A stretch of 15,947 bases of DNA from an uncultured Eubacterium sp. (lineage in GTDB: Bacteria > Bacillota > Clostridia > Oscillospirales > CAG-272). Position 1 is the first letter of the stretch, and each line of letters starts with the position of its first letter. Made by a program: the position numbers and the translations under genes. The stretch is from assembly GCA_900544285.1 (NCBI GenBank), contig UQUT01000024.1, positions 1-15,947 on the forward strand, read 5' to 3'. Below the pieces are notes generated by a model. That model did no database searches, was not told the origin of the DNA, and saw only the letters and a program-made list of their open reading frames with translations. Positions 7,300-14,044 of the stretch are shown piece after piece.

Positions 7300-7490
7300 A
7301 TCGCAAAAGACAGCGGGGCGGATTTGCAAGCATGCGGAGCGCCCTTGCATACTTTGCCGAAAAGAGATTTTTCAAGTCTCCCTCAAGGAGAGTGGATGTC
7401 TCCCGTCCCCGCAGGCACAACCCGCCACGCACAATATAATAAACCCCGCGCGGAGCGCACCTTTTCTCTTCACTTTTAACTCAAAAAGCC
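7300..7490. repeat. Mosaic intergenic repeat, copy C
   Basis: Module 1 is on the minus strand here (7320-7364; its reverse complement reads TCGGCAAAGTATGCAAGGGC), and module 2 is on the plus strand (about 7427-7488, ending TTTTAACTCAAAAA). CGTCCCCGCAGGCAC (7405-7419) matches the short third block. As in copy A, module 2 runs straight into a terminator stem. The stretch between rnpB and mgtE (about 297 bp) holds only terminators and this repeat. Confidence 0.7.
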
Positions 7491-7509
7491 ACCCACAAGG
7501 GCGGCTTTT
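7484..7509. terminator. Intrinsic terminator, bidirectional, 3' end of mgtE
   Basis: GCC-A-CCC (7488-7494) pairs with GGG-C-GGC (7499-7505) with one internal mismatch. It is flanked by an A-run on the left and a T-run on the right, so it can stop minus-strand transcription from mgtE. It lies immediately after the mgtE stop codon (7513-7515). Confidence 0.75.
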
Positions 7510-7512
7510 CGA

Positions 7513-8895
7513 TTATATGAGAAGTATTTTCGAAGCAAAAAGAAAATAAACAATCAGCGAGACCGCGTCGACAATCGTTGTGATTATCGGGCTCGCGACG
7601 ACAGCCGGGTCGAGCTTTATCGCCTTTGCCGCAATGGGGAGCGTACAGCCTATGAGTTTTGCGAAAACAACCGTAACAAAAAGCGTCAGACATACGACGC
7701 CGGAAATGGCAAACCCTTGCGCGGAAAACGGCAGAGTTTTGAGAAGCAGCATTTCAACGAGCATTATCTTCACAAAGTTCGCCACCGCAAGCGTGCCCGC
7801 ACAAAGCGTCGCAACGCGCAGTTCCTTTTTTATAACGAGGAAAACGTCCTTCGGGGTGACGTCGCCGAGCGCCAGCGCACGGATGACAGTAACCGACGCC
7901 TGCGCGCCGCTGTTGCCGCCGGTGTCCATAAGCATCGGGATAAACGCTGTCAGCGCCGTACACGCGGCAAGGGCATTTTCAAATCCGGAGATTATCATTC
8001 CCGTAAAGGTTGCGGAAACCATAAGTATCAGAAGCCACGGAATTCGCTGCTTCCATGTTTCAATCATGCCTGTTTTGAGATACGGCTTTTCGGAAGGCGA
8101 CATTGCCGCCATTCTTTCCATATCCTCTGTCGCCTCGTCTTCAATGACGTCCATAGCATCGTCAATTGTGACTATACCGACAAGGCGTTGCTCCGCATCA
8201 ACAACGGGCAGAGCAAGATAACCGTATTTTTTTATCTGTCCCGCGACAAATTCCTTGTCGTCGGTTGTGTATACTTCTATAAAATTATCGTGCATTATTT
8301 CTTCGATTTTTGTCTCGGACGAAGAAATAAGCATTCGTTTGACGGAAACAACGCCGATCAGCTTGCGGTTTTCCGTCACATAGCAGGTATAAACCGTTTC
8401 TTTATCAAGCCCGACGCGACGGATATGTTCAAACGCCTCGGCAACCGTCATTGTCTTTTTCAGCGAGACGTATTCGGGAGTCATTATGCTGCCCGCGCTG
8501 TCCTCCGGATAGAGAAGCAGCTCGTTTATCGCTTTTCTTGTCTGCGGGCTTGCGTTTCTGAGTATCCTCGCAACGACATTTGCCGGCATTTCTTCAATAA
8601 GATCCGCCGCATCGTCCATTTCCATTTCTTCAACTATGGCGGAAAGCTCCGTATCGCTCAGGCTCCTTATCAAAGCCTCCTGAACGTCCGGCTCCATATA
8701 GGCGAAAGCATCCGCCGCCATTTCTTTTTTCAGCAGTCGGAACACCAATGTGACCTGTTTTTCGTCATCAAGGTTGTTCAGCGCCTCCGCTATGTCAACA
8801 GGGTTTTCTTCGTCAAGTATTTCGCAAAGTGCTTTGAGTTGCTTTTTTTCAAGCGCTTCGCTTATGACCTGACAAAGCTCTTTTTTCTCTTCCAT
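7513..8895 (-). CDS. mgtE: Magnesium transporter/channel MgtE
   Basis: A 460-aa homodimeric Mg2+ channel of the cytoplasmic membrane. Residues about 1-130 form the superhelical MgtE N domain, rich in acidic residues that sense internal Mg2+. Two CBS domains follow (about 135-195 with GSIMT, and 200-260 with YGYLALPVVD), then a connecting helix. Five membrane helices occupy about 285-455. The pore-lining motif DTGGNSGAQAS is at 324-334, and D429 in DPAVVASPIITT matches the Mg2+-selecting aspartate of the Thermus protein. The start is M at 8895, supported by AGAGGTG six to eight bases upstream; an upstream in-frame ATG at 8925 has no such site. It is transcribed alone, toward rnpB. Confidence 0.96.
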   Translation of the reverse strand: MEEKKELCQVISEALEKKQLKALCEILDEENPVDIAEALNNLDDEKQVTLVFRLLKKEMAADAFAYMEPDVQEALIRSLSDTELSAIVEEMEMDDAADLIEEMPANVVARILRNASPQTRKAINELLLYPEDSAGSIMTPEYVSLKKTMTVAEAFEHIRRVGLDKETVYTCYVTENRKLIGVVSVKRMLISSSETKIEEIMHDNFIEVYTTDDKEFVAGQIKKYGYLALPVVDAEQRLVGIVTIDDAMDVIEDEATEDMERMAAMSPSEKPYLKTGMIETWKQRIPWLLILMVSATFTGMIISGFENALAACTALTAFIPMLMDTGGNSGAQASVTVIRALALGDVTPKDVFLVIKKELRVATLCAGTLAVANFVKIMLVEMLLLKTLPFSAQGFAISGVVCLTLFVTVVFAKLIGCTLPIAAKAIKLDPAVVASPIITTIVDAVSLIVYFLFASKILLI

Positions 8896-9160
8896 ATCAC
8901 ACCTCTTTCCGAAAAGGTGCGGCAAAATAAAAAGATCGCCGCTTGCCTTCTCTGTTTGATAAACCGAAAGCTATGTGCGATCATCGGAAATTTTTTATTT
9001 ATGTCCATTTACGCTGATTTATCCGCGACGGAAAAGACCTCGTCCCGCGGGGTCAGAAAACGTATGAACAATAAAAATACTTCGTCCGACCGAACTGTTA
9101 CTTCCCGCGTCCATCACGTCTTCACCTCAGCTTTTTCTTTGAATTTCAGGCTCTCCGCCC
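8896..9160 (-). promoter_or_regulatory. Long structured leader of mgtE, candidate cis-regulatory RNA
   Basis: From the predicted start near 9160 to the mgtE ATG is about 265 nt with no open frame behind an RBS. On the minus strand it holds a GC-rich hairpin (9036-9054, GACC...GGTC) and, close to the RBS, a terminator-like hairpin (8926-8982). A long leader ending in a terminator fits transcription attenuation, expected for a Mg2+ transporter. I could not match it to the M-box: the conserved GGTGAGGCTCC and GCTAAAGCTCTACGA blocks are absent. The class is unknown. Confidence 0.45.
8926..8982 (-). terminator. Putative attenuator terminator in mgtE leader
   Basis: Read on the minus strand, GATCGC (8982-8977) pairs with GCGATC (8939-8934), extended by AGCTT/AAGC-type pairs (8971-8968 with 8944-8941) and inner GTTT/AAAC pairs. 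TTTTTATTTT follows at once. It ends about 20 nt upstream of the mgtE ribosome binding site, so it would block expression unless an alternative fold forms. Confidence 0.5.
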
Positions 9161-9167
9161 ATCATAA

Positions 9168-9196
9168 ATTTTAATCTTTTTTGTGCAATTTGTCAA
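9168..9196 (-). promoter_or_regulatory. mgtE promoter
   Basis: On the minus strand, TTGACA (9196-9191), a 17-bp spacer and TAAAAT (9173-9168). A second TTGACA-like box lies further upstream at 9219-9214. It is divergent from the deoB promoter, with the two -35 boxes 15 bp apart. Confidence 0.75.
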
Positions 9197-9211
9197 TATT
9201 TTTTTATATTA

Positions 9212-9240
9212 TTGTCAAAACTTTTGATTTGTGATACAAT
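9212..9240 (+). promoter_or_regulatory. deoB-cdd promoter
   Basis: TTGTCA (9212-9217), a 17-bp spacer and TACAAT (9235-9240) with a TGA extended -10 just before it. The predicted start near 9247 leaves a very short leader before the RBS at 9251-9257. Confidence 0.75.
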
Positions 9241-9264
9241 ATATGTGTAAAGGGAGGTTTTTAT

Positions 9265-10431
9265 ATGAAAAGAATTTTTCTTATAGTGCTTGATAGCTTC
9301 GGTATAGGCGGTGCGAGAGACGCGGCAGCCTTCGGCGATGAAGGCTCGGATACACTCGATTCGCTTATGAAAACCGAGGGCTTTCGTCTTGACGCAATGA
9401 AAAAGCTCGGACTTCTCAATATTGACGGGGTAAGTCGCGAGGGTTATCCGAAATATGAAGCTCCTGTCGGCGCGTATGCCAGAGTTGAGGAGCGTTCCGC
9501 AGGCAAGGACACAACAATCGGTCACTGGGAAATTGCCGGCGTTTATTCTCCGAATCCGCTTCCCGTCTTTCCGGACGGTTTTCCGAAGGAGATAATTGAT
9601 GAATTTTCCCGCCTGACGGGCAGAGCTGTTCTTTGTAACAAGCCCTATTCCGGGACGGAGGTCATAAAGGACTACGGCGAAGAGCATATGAAAACGGGTG
9701 CGCTGATTGTTTATACGTCGGCGGACAGCGTATTTCAGATTGCGGCACACGAGAGCGGCGTGCCGATTGATGAGCTCTATCGTTACTGTGAGATTGCAAG
9801 AAAGCTGCTGACGGGCAAATACTGCGTCGGCAGAGTTATTGCAAGACCGTTTGAAGGCGAATACCCCTTCGTCAGAACTTGCCGCCGTCACGATTTTTCG
9901 GCGGAGCCGCCGTCCGAAACCATGCTCGATCTGCTCAAAGCGCAGGGCTATGACACCGTCTGTATCGGCAAAATAGGCGATATTTTTGCCGGAAAAGGCA
10001 CAACAAGCTCCGTCCGCACAACCTCGAATGATAACGGTATGGAAAGGCTGATGGAAGCGCAGAAGCAGGATTTCCGCGGGCTTTGCTTTGTAAATCTTGT
10101 CGATTTTGATTCGTCCTTCGGTCACAGGAGAAACGCACCCGGTTATGCGGAGGCGATAATGCGGTTTGACCGCCAGATTGCGCCGTTTATAGAAAATATG
10201 AATGATGACGACGTTCTGATGATAACAGCCGATCACGGCTGCGACCCGATGTATAAGGGAACCGACCATACAAGAGAAAACGTTCCGTTCCTTATCTATG
10301 GCAAGCACATTGCTCCTGTCAACCTCGGCACCCTGCCGACCTATTCCGATATAGCGGCAACTGTCTGCGATATGCTGGGCGCAGATTATAATCTCTGCGG
10401 AGAAAGTGTATACGGGAGGATTAAAAGATGA
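9265..10431 (+). CDS. deoB: Phosphopentomutase
   Basis: A 388-aa cytoplasmic enzyme of the alkaline phosphatase superfamily. It interconverts (deoxy)ribose 1-phosphate and 5-phosphate, linking nucleoside breakdown to central carbon metabolism. D10 (IVLDSFGIGG) is a metal ligand. T83 in GKDTTIGHWE (80-89) aligns with the phosphorylated T85 of the Bacillus cereus enzyme. DFDSSFGHRR and TADHGCD/GTDHTREN supply the remaining metal ligands. The cap domain (about 100-220) contains NKPYSGTEV. Length is normal. AGGGAGG at 9251-9257 sets the start. It overlaps cdd by 4 bp (ATGA), indicating translational coupling in a nucleoside salvage operon. Confidence 0.97.
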   Translation: MKRIFLIVLDSFGIGGARDAAAFGDEGSDTLDSLMKTEGFRLDAMKKLGLLNIDGVSREGYPKYEAPVGAYARVEERSAGKDTTIGHWEIAGVYSPNPLPVFPDGFPKEIIDEFSRLTGRAVLCNKPYSGTEVIKDYGEEHMKTGALIVYTSADSVFQIAAHESGVPIDELYRYCEIARKLLTGKYCVGRVIARPFEGEYPFVRTCRRHDFSAEPPSETMLDLLKAQGYDTVCIGKIGDIFAGKGTTSSVRTTSNDNGMERLMEAQKQDFRGLCFVNLVDFDSSFGHRRNAPGYAEAIMRFDRQIAPFIENMNDDDVLMITADHGCDPMYKGTDHTRENVPFLIYGKHIAPVNLGTLPTYSDIAATVCDMLGADYNLCGESVYGRIKR

Positions 10432-10820
10432 CAGTTGACTATAAAGCCCTTGCGGCAAAGGCTATTGAAGCGAGCAAAAACGCTTATGTGCCTTATTCGC
10501 ATTTTCCCGTCGGCGCGGCGCTCATGGCGGAGAGCGGAAAGGTTTACCTCGGCTGCAACATTGAAAATTCGTCCTTCGGAGCGACGATCTGCGCAGAGAG
10601 AACGGCAATGTCAAAGGCTATCTCAGAAGGCGAAAAGAAATTTACGGCGCTTGCCGTCGCAGCCGATCACGGCGACGAATACATCGTTCCCTGCGGCATT
10701 TGCAGGCAGTTCATATGCGAATTCTGTCCGCCCGATTTTCCGATTATACTCGTAAAAACCGAGGACGATTTCAAAGTCTCCTCTCTTTCCGAGCTGTTAC
10801 CCCTCGGATTTATACTTTAA
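10428..10820 (+). CDS. cdd: Cytidine deaminase
   Basis: A 130-aa enzyme that deaminates cytidine and deoxycytidine to uridine and deoxyuridine in pyrimidine salvage. The zinc site is C55-x-E57 (CAE, with the catalytic glutamate) plus C89 and C92 (PCGIC). The three-cysteine pattern and length fit the small homotetrameric class. The substrate-binding CNIENSSFG is at 43-51. Its ATG overlaps the deoB stop, with a GGGAGG element about 10 bases upstream. Deoxyuridine from this reaction would feed pentose phosphate to DeoB via a phosphorylase not seen in this window. Confidence 0.97.
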   Translation: MTVDYKALAAKAIEASKNAYVPYSHFPVGAALMAESGKVYLGCNIENSSFGATICAERTAMSKAISEGEKKFTALAVAADHGDEYIVPCGICRQFICEFCPPDFPIILVKTEDDFKVSSLSELLPLGFIL

Positions 10821-10822
10821 TC

Positions 10823-10852
10823 AAAAAATCCCCGCCGAAGCGGGGATTTTTG
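10823..10852. terminator. Bidirectional intrinsic terminator between cdd and the M6 gene
   Basis: CCCCGC (10830-10835), loop CGAA, GCGGGG (10840-10845), with A6 before and ATTTTT after. It can end both the converging deoB-cdd transcript and the minus-strand M6 protease transcript, which stops at 10857. Confidence 0.9.
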
Positions 10853-10856
10853 TTTC

Positions 10857-12326
10857 TTATCCTCTTGTTATTCTGATTCTCATCTCGTCGCCGGCGGGGT
10901 CAAGAACCTCGGCTGTAAGGTGCCAGTCTTTTGAAACGCCTTCGGGGAAGGAATTGAGTGAATATGATTCGCTTGCCGCGCCGCAATAGAGTGCGGAATC
11001 GAAAACGGCGGTTTTAGGGTCGTCGCTCTTATAGAAGAACGGGTCGCCCTCTGTTTTTTCCGCCGAATAAAGCGGACCGAAACGGAGGAATTTTCCGTCA
11101 TCGTCTTTTATTTCTTCCATGCCGCAACGGGGCTTGAGCGCATTTCCGAGGTCGTGACGCTTGCCCTCCGGTCTGTTGGAGGATACGCACTGCGCGCGGA
11201 GGAACCATTCGCGGTTGACGCCCTCGTCGATATGGTAAACAACAACGCCGCCATGACTTTCGTCGCCCGTGATAAACTCTTCAAAGCCCTTTTTCAGGCG
11301 TATTTCAAAGAGAAAATATTCATCGGGGTTCGGCGTCGGAACTTTGAGAACACGGTCGCCCGTCATAACGCTTTTCAGCGTATAAATTCCGTCCTCATCC
11401 GCCGTGATAACGTCCGTCCAGCCGAAATAAATGCGCTGATACGGGTCAATATACGTCGGCATGTTGCCGTCCTTTATGTGGTTTCCGTTGCACATAAGCG
11501 AAAAGCTGCGCGGCGTCGGCCATCTCGGCTCAACGTCATCTCCGGATGTGTACCGACTGTACATATCCTGCGCACCGAGGTTGTGCGCAAGCTCGTGTGC
11601 CGGCGTGCCGATTGTCGTCAGTCCGACTCTTACGCTTCTGTATTCGCCGATGTTCGATACGCGCACAATTTTAACTCCGCCGGAAAGTTCGGCGTCCGTC
11701 GGCTGGCTTGTTCCGTGAACCTGAAAACGATGAGTCGGCGTCGGACCGTTTTCATAATCGACAAAGCCGCACTCGCTGTCCTTTTCGCAGCTGGAATGGT
11801 CATATCCCGCATTGAGGATTATAACCGCGAGGTCGTTCGGAGTGATGATTCCGTCGCCGTCGTGATCGTATTTTTTGAAGTCGATATATTTATCGCAGGC
11901 GCAGACAATATCGTGAATTGCCTTTGCGGCTGCCGAGCCGTTGTCATAGCCTTCAAGATTGCGAAGAGCCGCGGGATGCGGAAGCGGCACGGAAACGGAA
12001 ACGACTCCCGCCTTCGGCATCCCCTCTGCGGGATGATCGATTGTAACAGGGTAAAACCAGAATTTGTTCCCCGTCATTTCCTTATAGAAATCAAGCATTG
12101 AGCGGCAATTCTCGCCGAAAAACCTGTCAAAGCAGTCCTCGGGCTTTGATATTGCCCATTGCTCGCCGTAATATTTGCTCGTCTTGTCCGTCAGAACCTC
12201 GGGGTGTTCCGGATCGAAATGATTTATTCCCTCTCCGCTCGGATCGAAGCTCGCAAGCACGATGAGCAGCGGTGCCGGTGTCAGCGGCTGAACTTTTATT
12301 TTCTCATTGGGTTTATCTTCTGCCAT
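10857..12326 (-). CDS. M6-like zinc metalloprotease domain protein, no signal peptide
   Basis: A 489-aa protein related to immune-inhibitor-A-type M6 peptidases. The zinc motif HELAHNLGAQD (244-254) fits HExxHxxGxxD, with E245 the expected catalytic base. DHDGDGIITPND (154-165) is an EF-hand-like calcium loop inserted before the active site. The C-terminal part (about 300-489) is beta-rich. M6 peptidases are normally secreted with a signal and propeptide. This one begins MAEDKPNEKIKVQPL, with no hydrophobic signal, no membrane segment, no cell-wall anchor and several cysteines. The start is firm, with AAGGAG just upstream. It may act inside the cell, leave by a non-Sec route, or not be a protease in practice. 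The substrate is unknown. Confidence 0.85.
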   Translation of the reverse strand: MAEDKPNEKIKVQPLTPAPLLIVLASFDPSGEGINHFDPEHPEVLTDKTSKYYGEQWAISKPEDCFDRFFGENCRSMLDFYKEMTGNKFWFYPVTIDHPAEGMPKAGVVSVSVPLPHPAALRNLEGYDNGSAAAKAIHDIVCACDKYIDFKKYDHDGDGIITPNDLAVIILNAGYDHSSCEKDSECGFVDYENGPTPTHRFQVHGTSQPTDAELSGGVKIVRVSNIGEYRSVRVGLTTIGTPAHELAHNLGAQDMYSRYTSGDDVEPRWPTPRSFSLMCNGNHIKDGNMPTYIDPYQRIYFGWTDVITADEDGIYTLKSVMTGDRVLKVPTPNPDEYFLFEIRLKKGFEEFITGDESHGGVVVYHIDEGVNREWFLRAQCVSSNRPEGKRHDLGNALKPRCGMEEIKDDDGKFLRFGPLYSAEKTEGDPFFYKSDDPKTAVFDSALYCGAASESYSLNSFPEGVSKDWHLTAEVLDPAGDEMRIRITRG

Positions 12327-12369
12327 AATTTTCTCCTTTTTTCGTCTCAGCGACTTTTTATCCGGCTCT

Positions 12370-12398
12370 ATTATACCTTTGCGTCAATTGATTGTCAA
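12370..12398 (-). promoter_or_regulatory. Consensus promoter of the M6 protease gene
   Basis: On the minus strand, TTGACA (12398-12393), exactly 17 bp, and TATAAT (12375-12370). A leader of about 37 nt precedes the ATG at 12326. A perfect consensus suggests strong vegetative expression. Confidence 0.85.
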
Positions 12399-12466
12399 CA
12401 TAAAATAAAAAAGGTTACATTTACGTTAAATTTTTTCACAAATCGGAGCAAGCGCCCGCTTTTTCG

Positions 12467-12475
12467 TGATATAAT
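12467..12475 (+). promoter_or_regulatory. Extended -10 promoter of the 7TM gene
   Basis: TGATATAAT combines the TGn extension with a perfect TATAAT (12470-12475). The region 17 bp upstream (AGCAAG, 12447-12452) is a poor -35, so the extended -10 probably carries it. The start near 12482 gives a 25-nt leader. Confidence 0.6.
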
Positions 12476-12506
12476 TATACGTATTGTTTTTTCACAAGAG
12501 GTATTT

Positions 12507-13175
12507 ATGACCTTAACGGCACCACCCGAAATATTCACGTCTATATCCGATCTTTTCTGCGCCATAGCGGCGACTGTGTTCTTTTTCATCCTTCTGCGGG
12601 ACAAGGGCACCGTCGCAAGGCTCTGGAAGGTCGTTATGTGTTCGCTTGCCATAAGCAGCTACATAGGATTCACCGTCCATCTGCTGGACTGGAACGAGTC
12701 GTTTGAACAGGTTGTCTGGGTGATATTGCCCGTCTTTATGTGCATAGCCTGCTCGATGTTTTCCGTCGTTTCCGTTTCGGACGTATTCCCGGGGCACACA
12801 AAGACCGCGCTCATCGTCTTTTCTTCAATGTGCGTCCTTTCCTATGCGGGGCTCCTCGCGCTTTATTTTGCTTACAGAGGCAGTAAATTTCTTGTTGTTT
12901 ACACGTTTTATGCAATCATCTGCATACTGTTTTCAGCGGCGATGTTCGGCTATTCCTTCATAAAAACAAAGAAAAAAAGCTATCTGCTTTATCTCCTCGG
13001 AATACTTTGCGAGGTTCCGGGAGGAATCGTTCAGGCAAAGCGAGACATTTATTTCACTCTGATCTGGAAAATGGATTACAACACCGTTTATCACATGGTT
13101 CTCCTGACGACAATCATTTTTTTCATTGCGGGATATTTGCAAAGCAGAAAAGAGAAATCGGCGGAAAACAACTAA
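12507..13175 (+). CDS. Seven-segment membrane protein of unknown function
   Basis: A 222-aa integral membrane protein that I do not recognise. Hydrophobic segments lie at about 12-30, 42-60, 67-91, 101-122, 128-151, 158-175 and 195-211, with basic clusters (for example KTKKKS at 153-158) marking cytoplasmic loops. Polar residues within or at the edge of membranes stand out: S50/S51, H58 and D61-W62 around segment 2, and W187-x-x-D190-Y-N192 with H196 at the start of segment 7. The ATG at 12507 is preferred because AAGAGG (12496-12501) precedes it; the open frame runs on upstream but crosses the promoter. It is divergent from the M6 protease gene, so the two may share control. Confidence 0.8.
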   Translation: MTLTAPPEIFTSISDLFCAIAATVFFFILLRDKGTVARLWKVVMCSLAISSYIGFTVHLLDWNESFEQVVWVILPVFMCIACSMFSVVSVSDVFPGHTKTALIVFSSMCVLSYAGLLALYFAYRGSKFLVVYTFYAIICILFSAAMFGYSFIKTKKKSYLLYLLGILCEVPGGIVQAKRDIYFTLIWKMDYNTVYHMVLLTTIIFFIAGYLQSRKEKSAENN

Positions 13176-13212
13176 AAAACACAGATAAACGCTATAAAAA
13201 TGAAAATTATAC

Positions 13213-13242
13213 TTGACAATTGCATTTCGGTTGTGATAGAAT
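13213..13242 (+). promoter_or_regulatory. Promoter of the rplU-prp-rpmA operon
   Basis: TTGACA (13213-13218), an 18-bp spacer and TAGAAT (13237-13242) with a TGA extended -10. It fits strong growth-linked expression of ribosomal protein genes. Confidence 0.75.
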
Positions 13243-13248
13243 AAAATG

Positions 13249-13325
13249 CCGCATGATGTCGGGTGCCTTAAAAAGCAAGAGATTGCTTGCCCCGATCAGC
13301 GAGTCTATATTGAAAGTGAGGTGCT
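13249..13325 (+). promoter_or_regulatory. Probable L21 leader (autoregulatory ribosomal protein leader)
   Basis: The leader of about 80 nt before rplU folds into a nested hairpin. TCGGG (13259-13263) pairs with CCCGA (13291-13295), enclosing AAGCAA (13273-13278) and TTGCTT (13283-13288) around a GAGA loop. Firmicute rplU genes commonly carry an L21 leader thought to bind L21 for feedback control. I infer this from position and structure only and could not check the Rfam consensus. Confidence 0.5.
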
Positions 13326-13329
13326 TTTC

Positions 13330-13638
13330 GTGTTCGCAATTATCAAAACGGGCGGAAAGCAGTACAAGGTTCAGGAGGGTGACATCATCTTCGTTGAAAA
13401 GCTCGATGCAGAAGAAGGAGCAACCGTTGAGTTCGGTGAAGTTCTTGCGGTTTCCGGCGAAAGCTTCGTAGCAGGCACGCCCACAGTTGCAGGCGCCAAG
13501 GTTACTGCAAAGGTTCTTAAAAACGGCAAGGGCAAGAAGATTTATATTCTCAAATATAAGTCCAAGAAGAACGAAAAGAAGAAAATCGGTCACAGACAGC
13601 CCTATACAAAGGTTCAGATCGAATCTATCGTAGGCTGA
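13330..13638 (+). CDS. rplU: 50S ribosomal protein L21
   Basis: A 102-aa 23S rRNA-binding protein of the large subunit. The classic L21 N-terminus (F)AIIKTGGKQYKVQEGD follows a GTG start at 13330. The C-terminal KKIGHRQPYTKV is the conserved L21 signature. The open frame continues upstream through the leader hairpin, but the GTG start gives normal length and sits behind AGGTG at 13319-13323. Its stop overlaps the prp start by one base. Confidence 0.97.
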   Translation: MFAIIKTGGKQYKVQEGDIIFVEKLDAEEGATVEFGEVLAVSGESFVAGTPTVAGAKVTAKVLKNGKGKKIYILKYKSKKNEKKKIGHRQPYTKVQIESIVG

Positions 13639-13994
13639 TGATCAAAGTCGTATTTTATAAGTCAAACGGAAATTATTACGGCTTCCGCGAATCCGGTCAC
13701 TCGGGTTATGACGAAGCCGGCAAGGATATCGTCTGCGCGGCTGTTTCCGCCATGACAATGCTCGTCATCAACACAATCGAAGTCGCATGGGCGTCCGACG
13801 TGGATTACACGATCGACGACAAGACGACAGACGTTACGGTCATCGCGCGCGGCGCGCTCCCCGAATATGAGGAGGACGAGGCAAAACGCTTTGCCGTTTC
13901 CGGACTTATTTACAGCTATTTTCTTCAACTCAATGACATGATTGAAGATTATTACGATTTTATCGAAGTGGACGAAGAAGAAAAAGCCATCTGA
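13638..13994 (+). CDS. prp: Ribosomal-processing cysteine protease Prp
   Basis: A 118-aa protease that removes the N-terminal extension of L27 before or during ribosome assembly. The catalytic pair is H21 in SGHSGYDEAGKD and C33 in DIVCAAVSA, the signature of the Prp (YsxB) family. The start overlaps the rplU stop (TGATG), implying coupling. It lies between L21 and L27 genes, the standard Bacillota arrangement, and its target site is visible in the next gene. The acidic C-terminal tail (VDEEEK) is unremarkable. Confidence 0.95.
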   Translation: MIKVVFYKSNGNYYGFRESGHSGYDEAGKDIVCAAVSAMTMLVINTIEVAWASDVDYTIDDKTTDVTVIARGALPEYEEDEAKRFAVSGLIYSYFLQLNDMIEDYYDFIEVDEEEKAI

Positions 13995-14044
13995 CGGTTT
14001 CTTTTCCCGTCGGTAATCATTCTTTTAACGGAGGTGTTTTTGAA

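Noticed and set aside
8896..9160. M-box riboswitch or T-box in the mgtE leader
   Set aside because: None of the conserved sequence blocks of either class could be found by eye; kept only as an unclassified leader.
7717..9174. 485-codon open frame on the plus strand
   Set aside because: It is antisense to mgtE, runs through the mgtE leader, and its product is a low-complexity Arg/His/Phe-rich sequence typical of a shadow frame.
9505..9531. Missing catalytic threonine in DeoB (Ile before GHWE)
   Set aside because: Counting against the Bacillus cereus protein shows the phosphorylated residue is the Thr of KDT, which is present as T83.
9193..10458. 421-codon open frame on the minus strand
   Set aside because: It is antisense to deoB, which has a full set of catalytic motifs; no RBS or family resemblance.
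12159..12506. Longer N-terminus for the 7TM protein
   Set aside because: The extension overlaps the divergent promoter region and the start of the M6 gene; ATG at 12507 has its own RBS.
13246..13329. ATG at 13246 as the L21 start
   Set aside because: It would add 28 residues foreign to L21 and translate the leader hairpin; GTG at 13330 gives the normal N-terminus.
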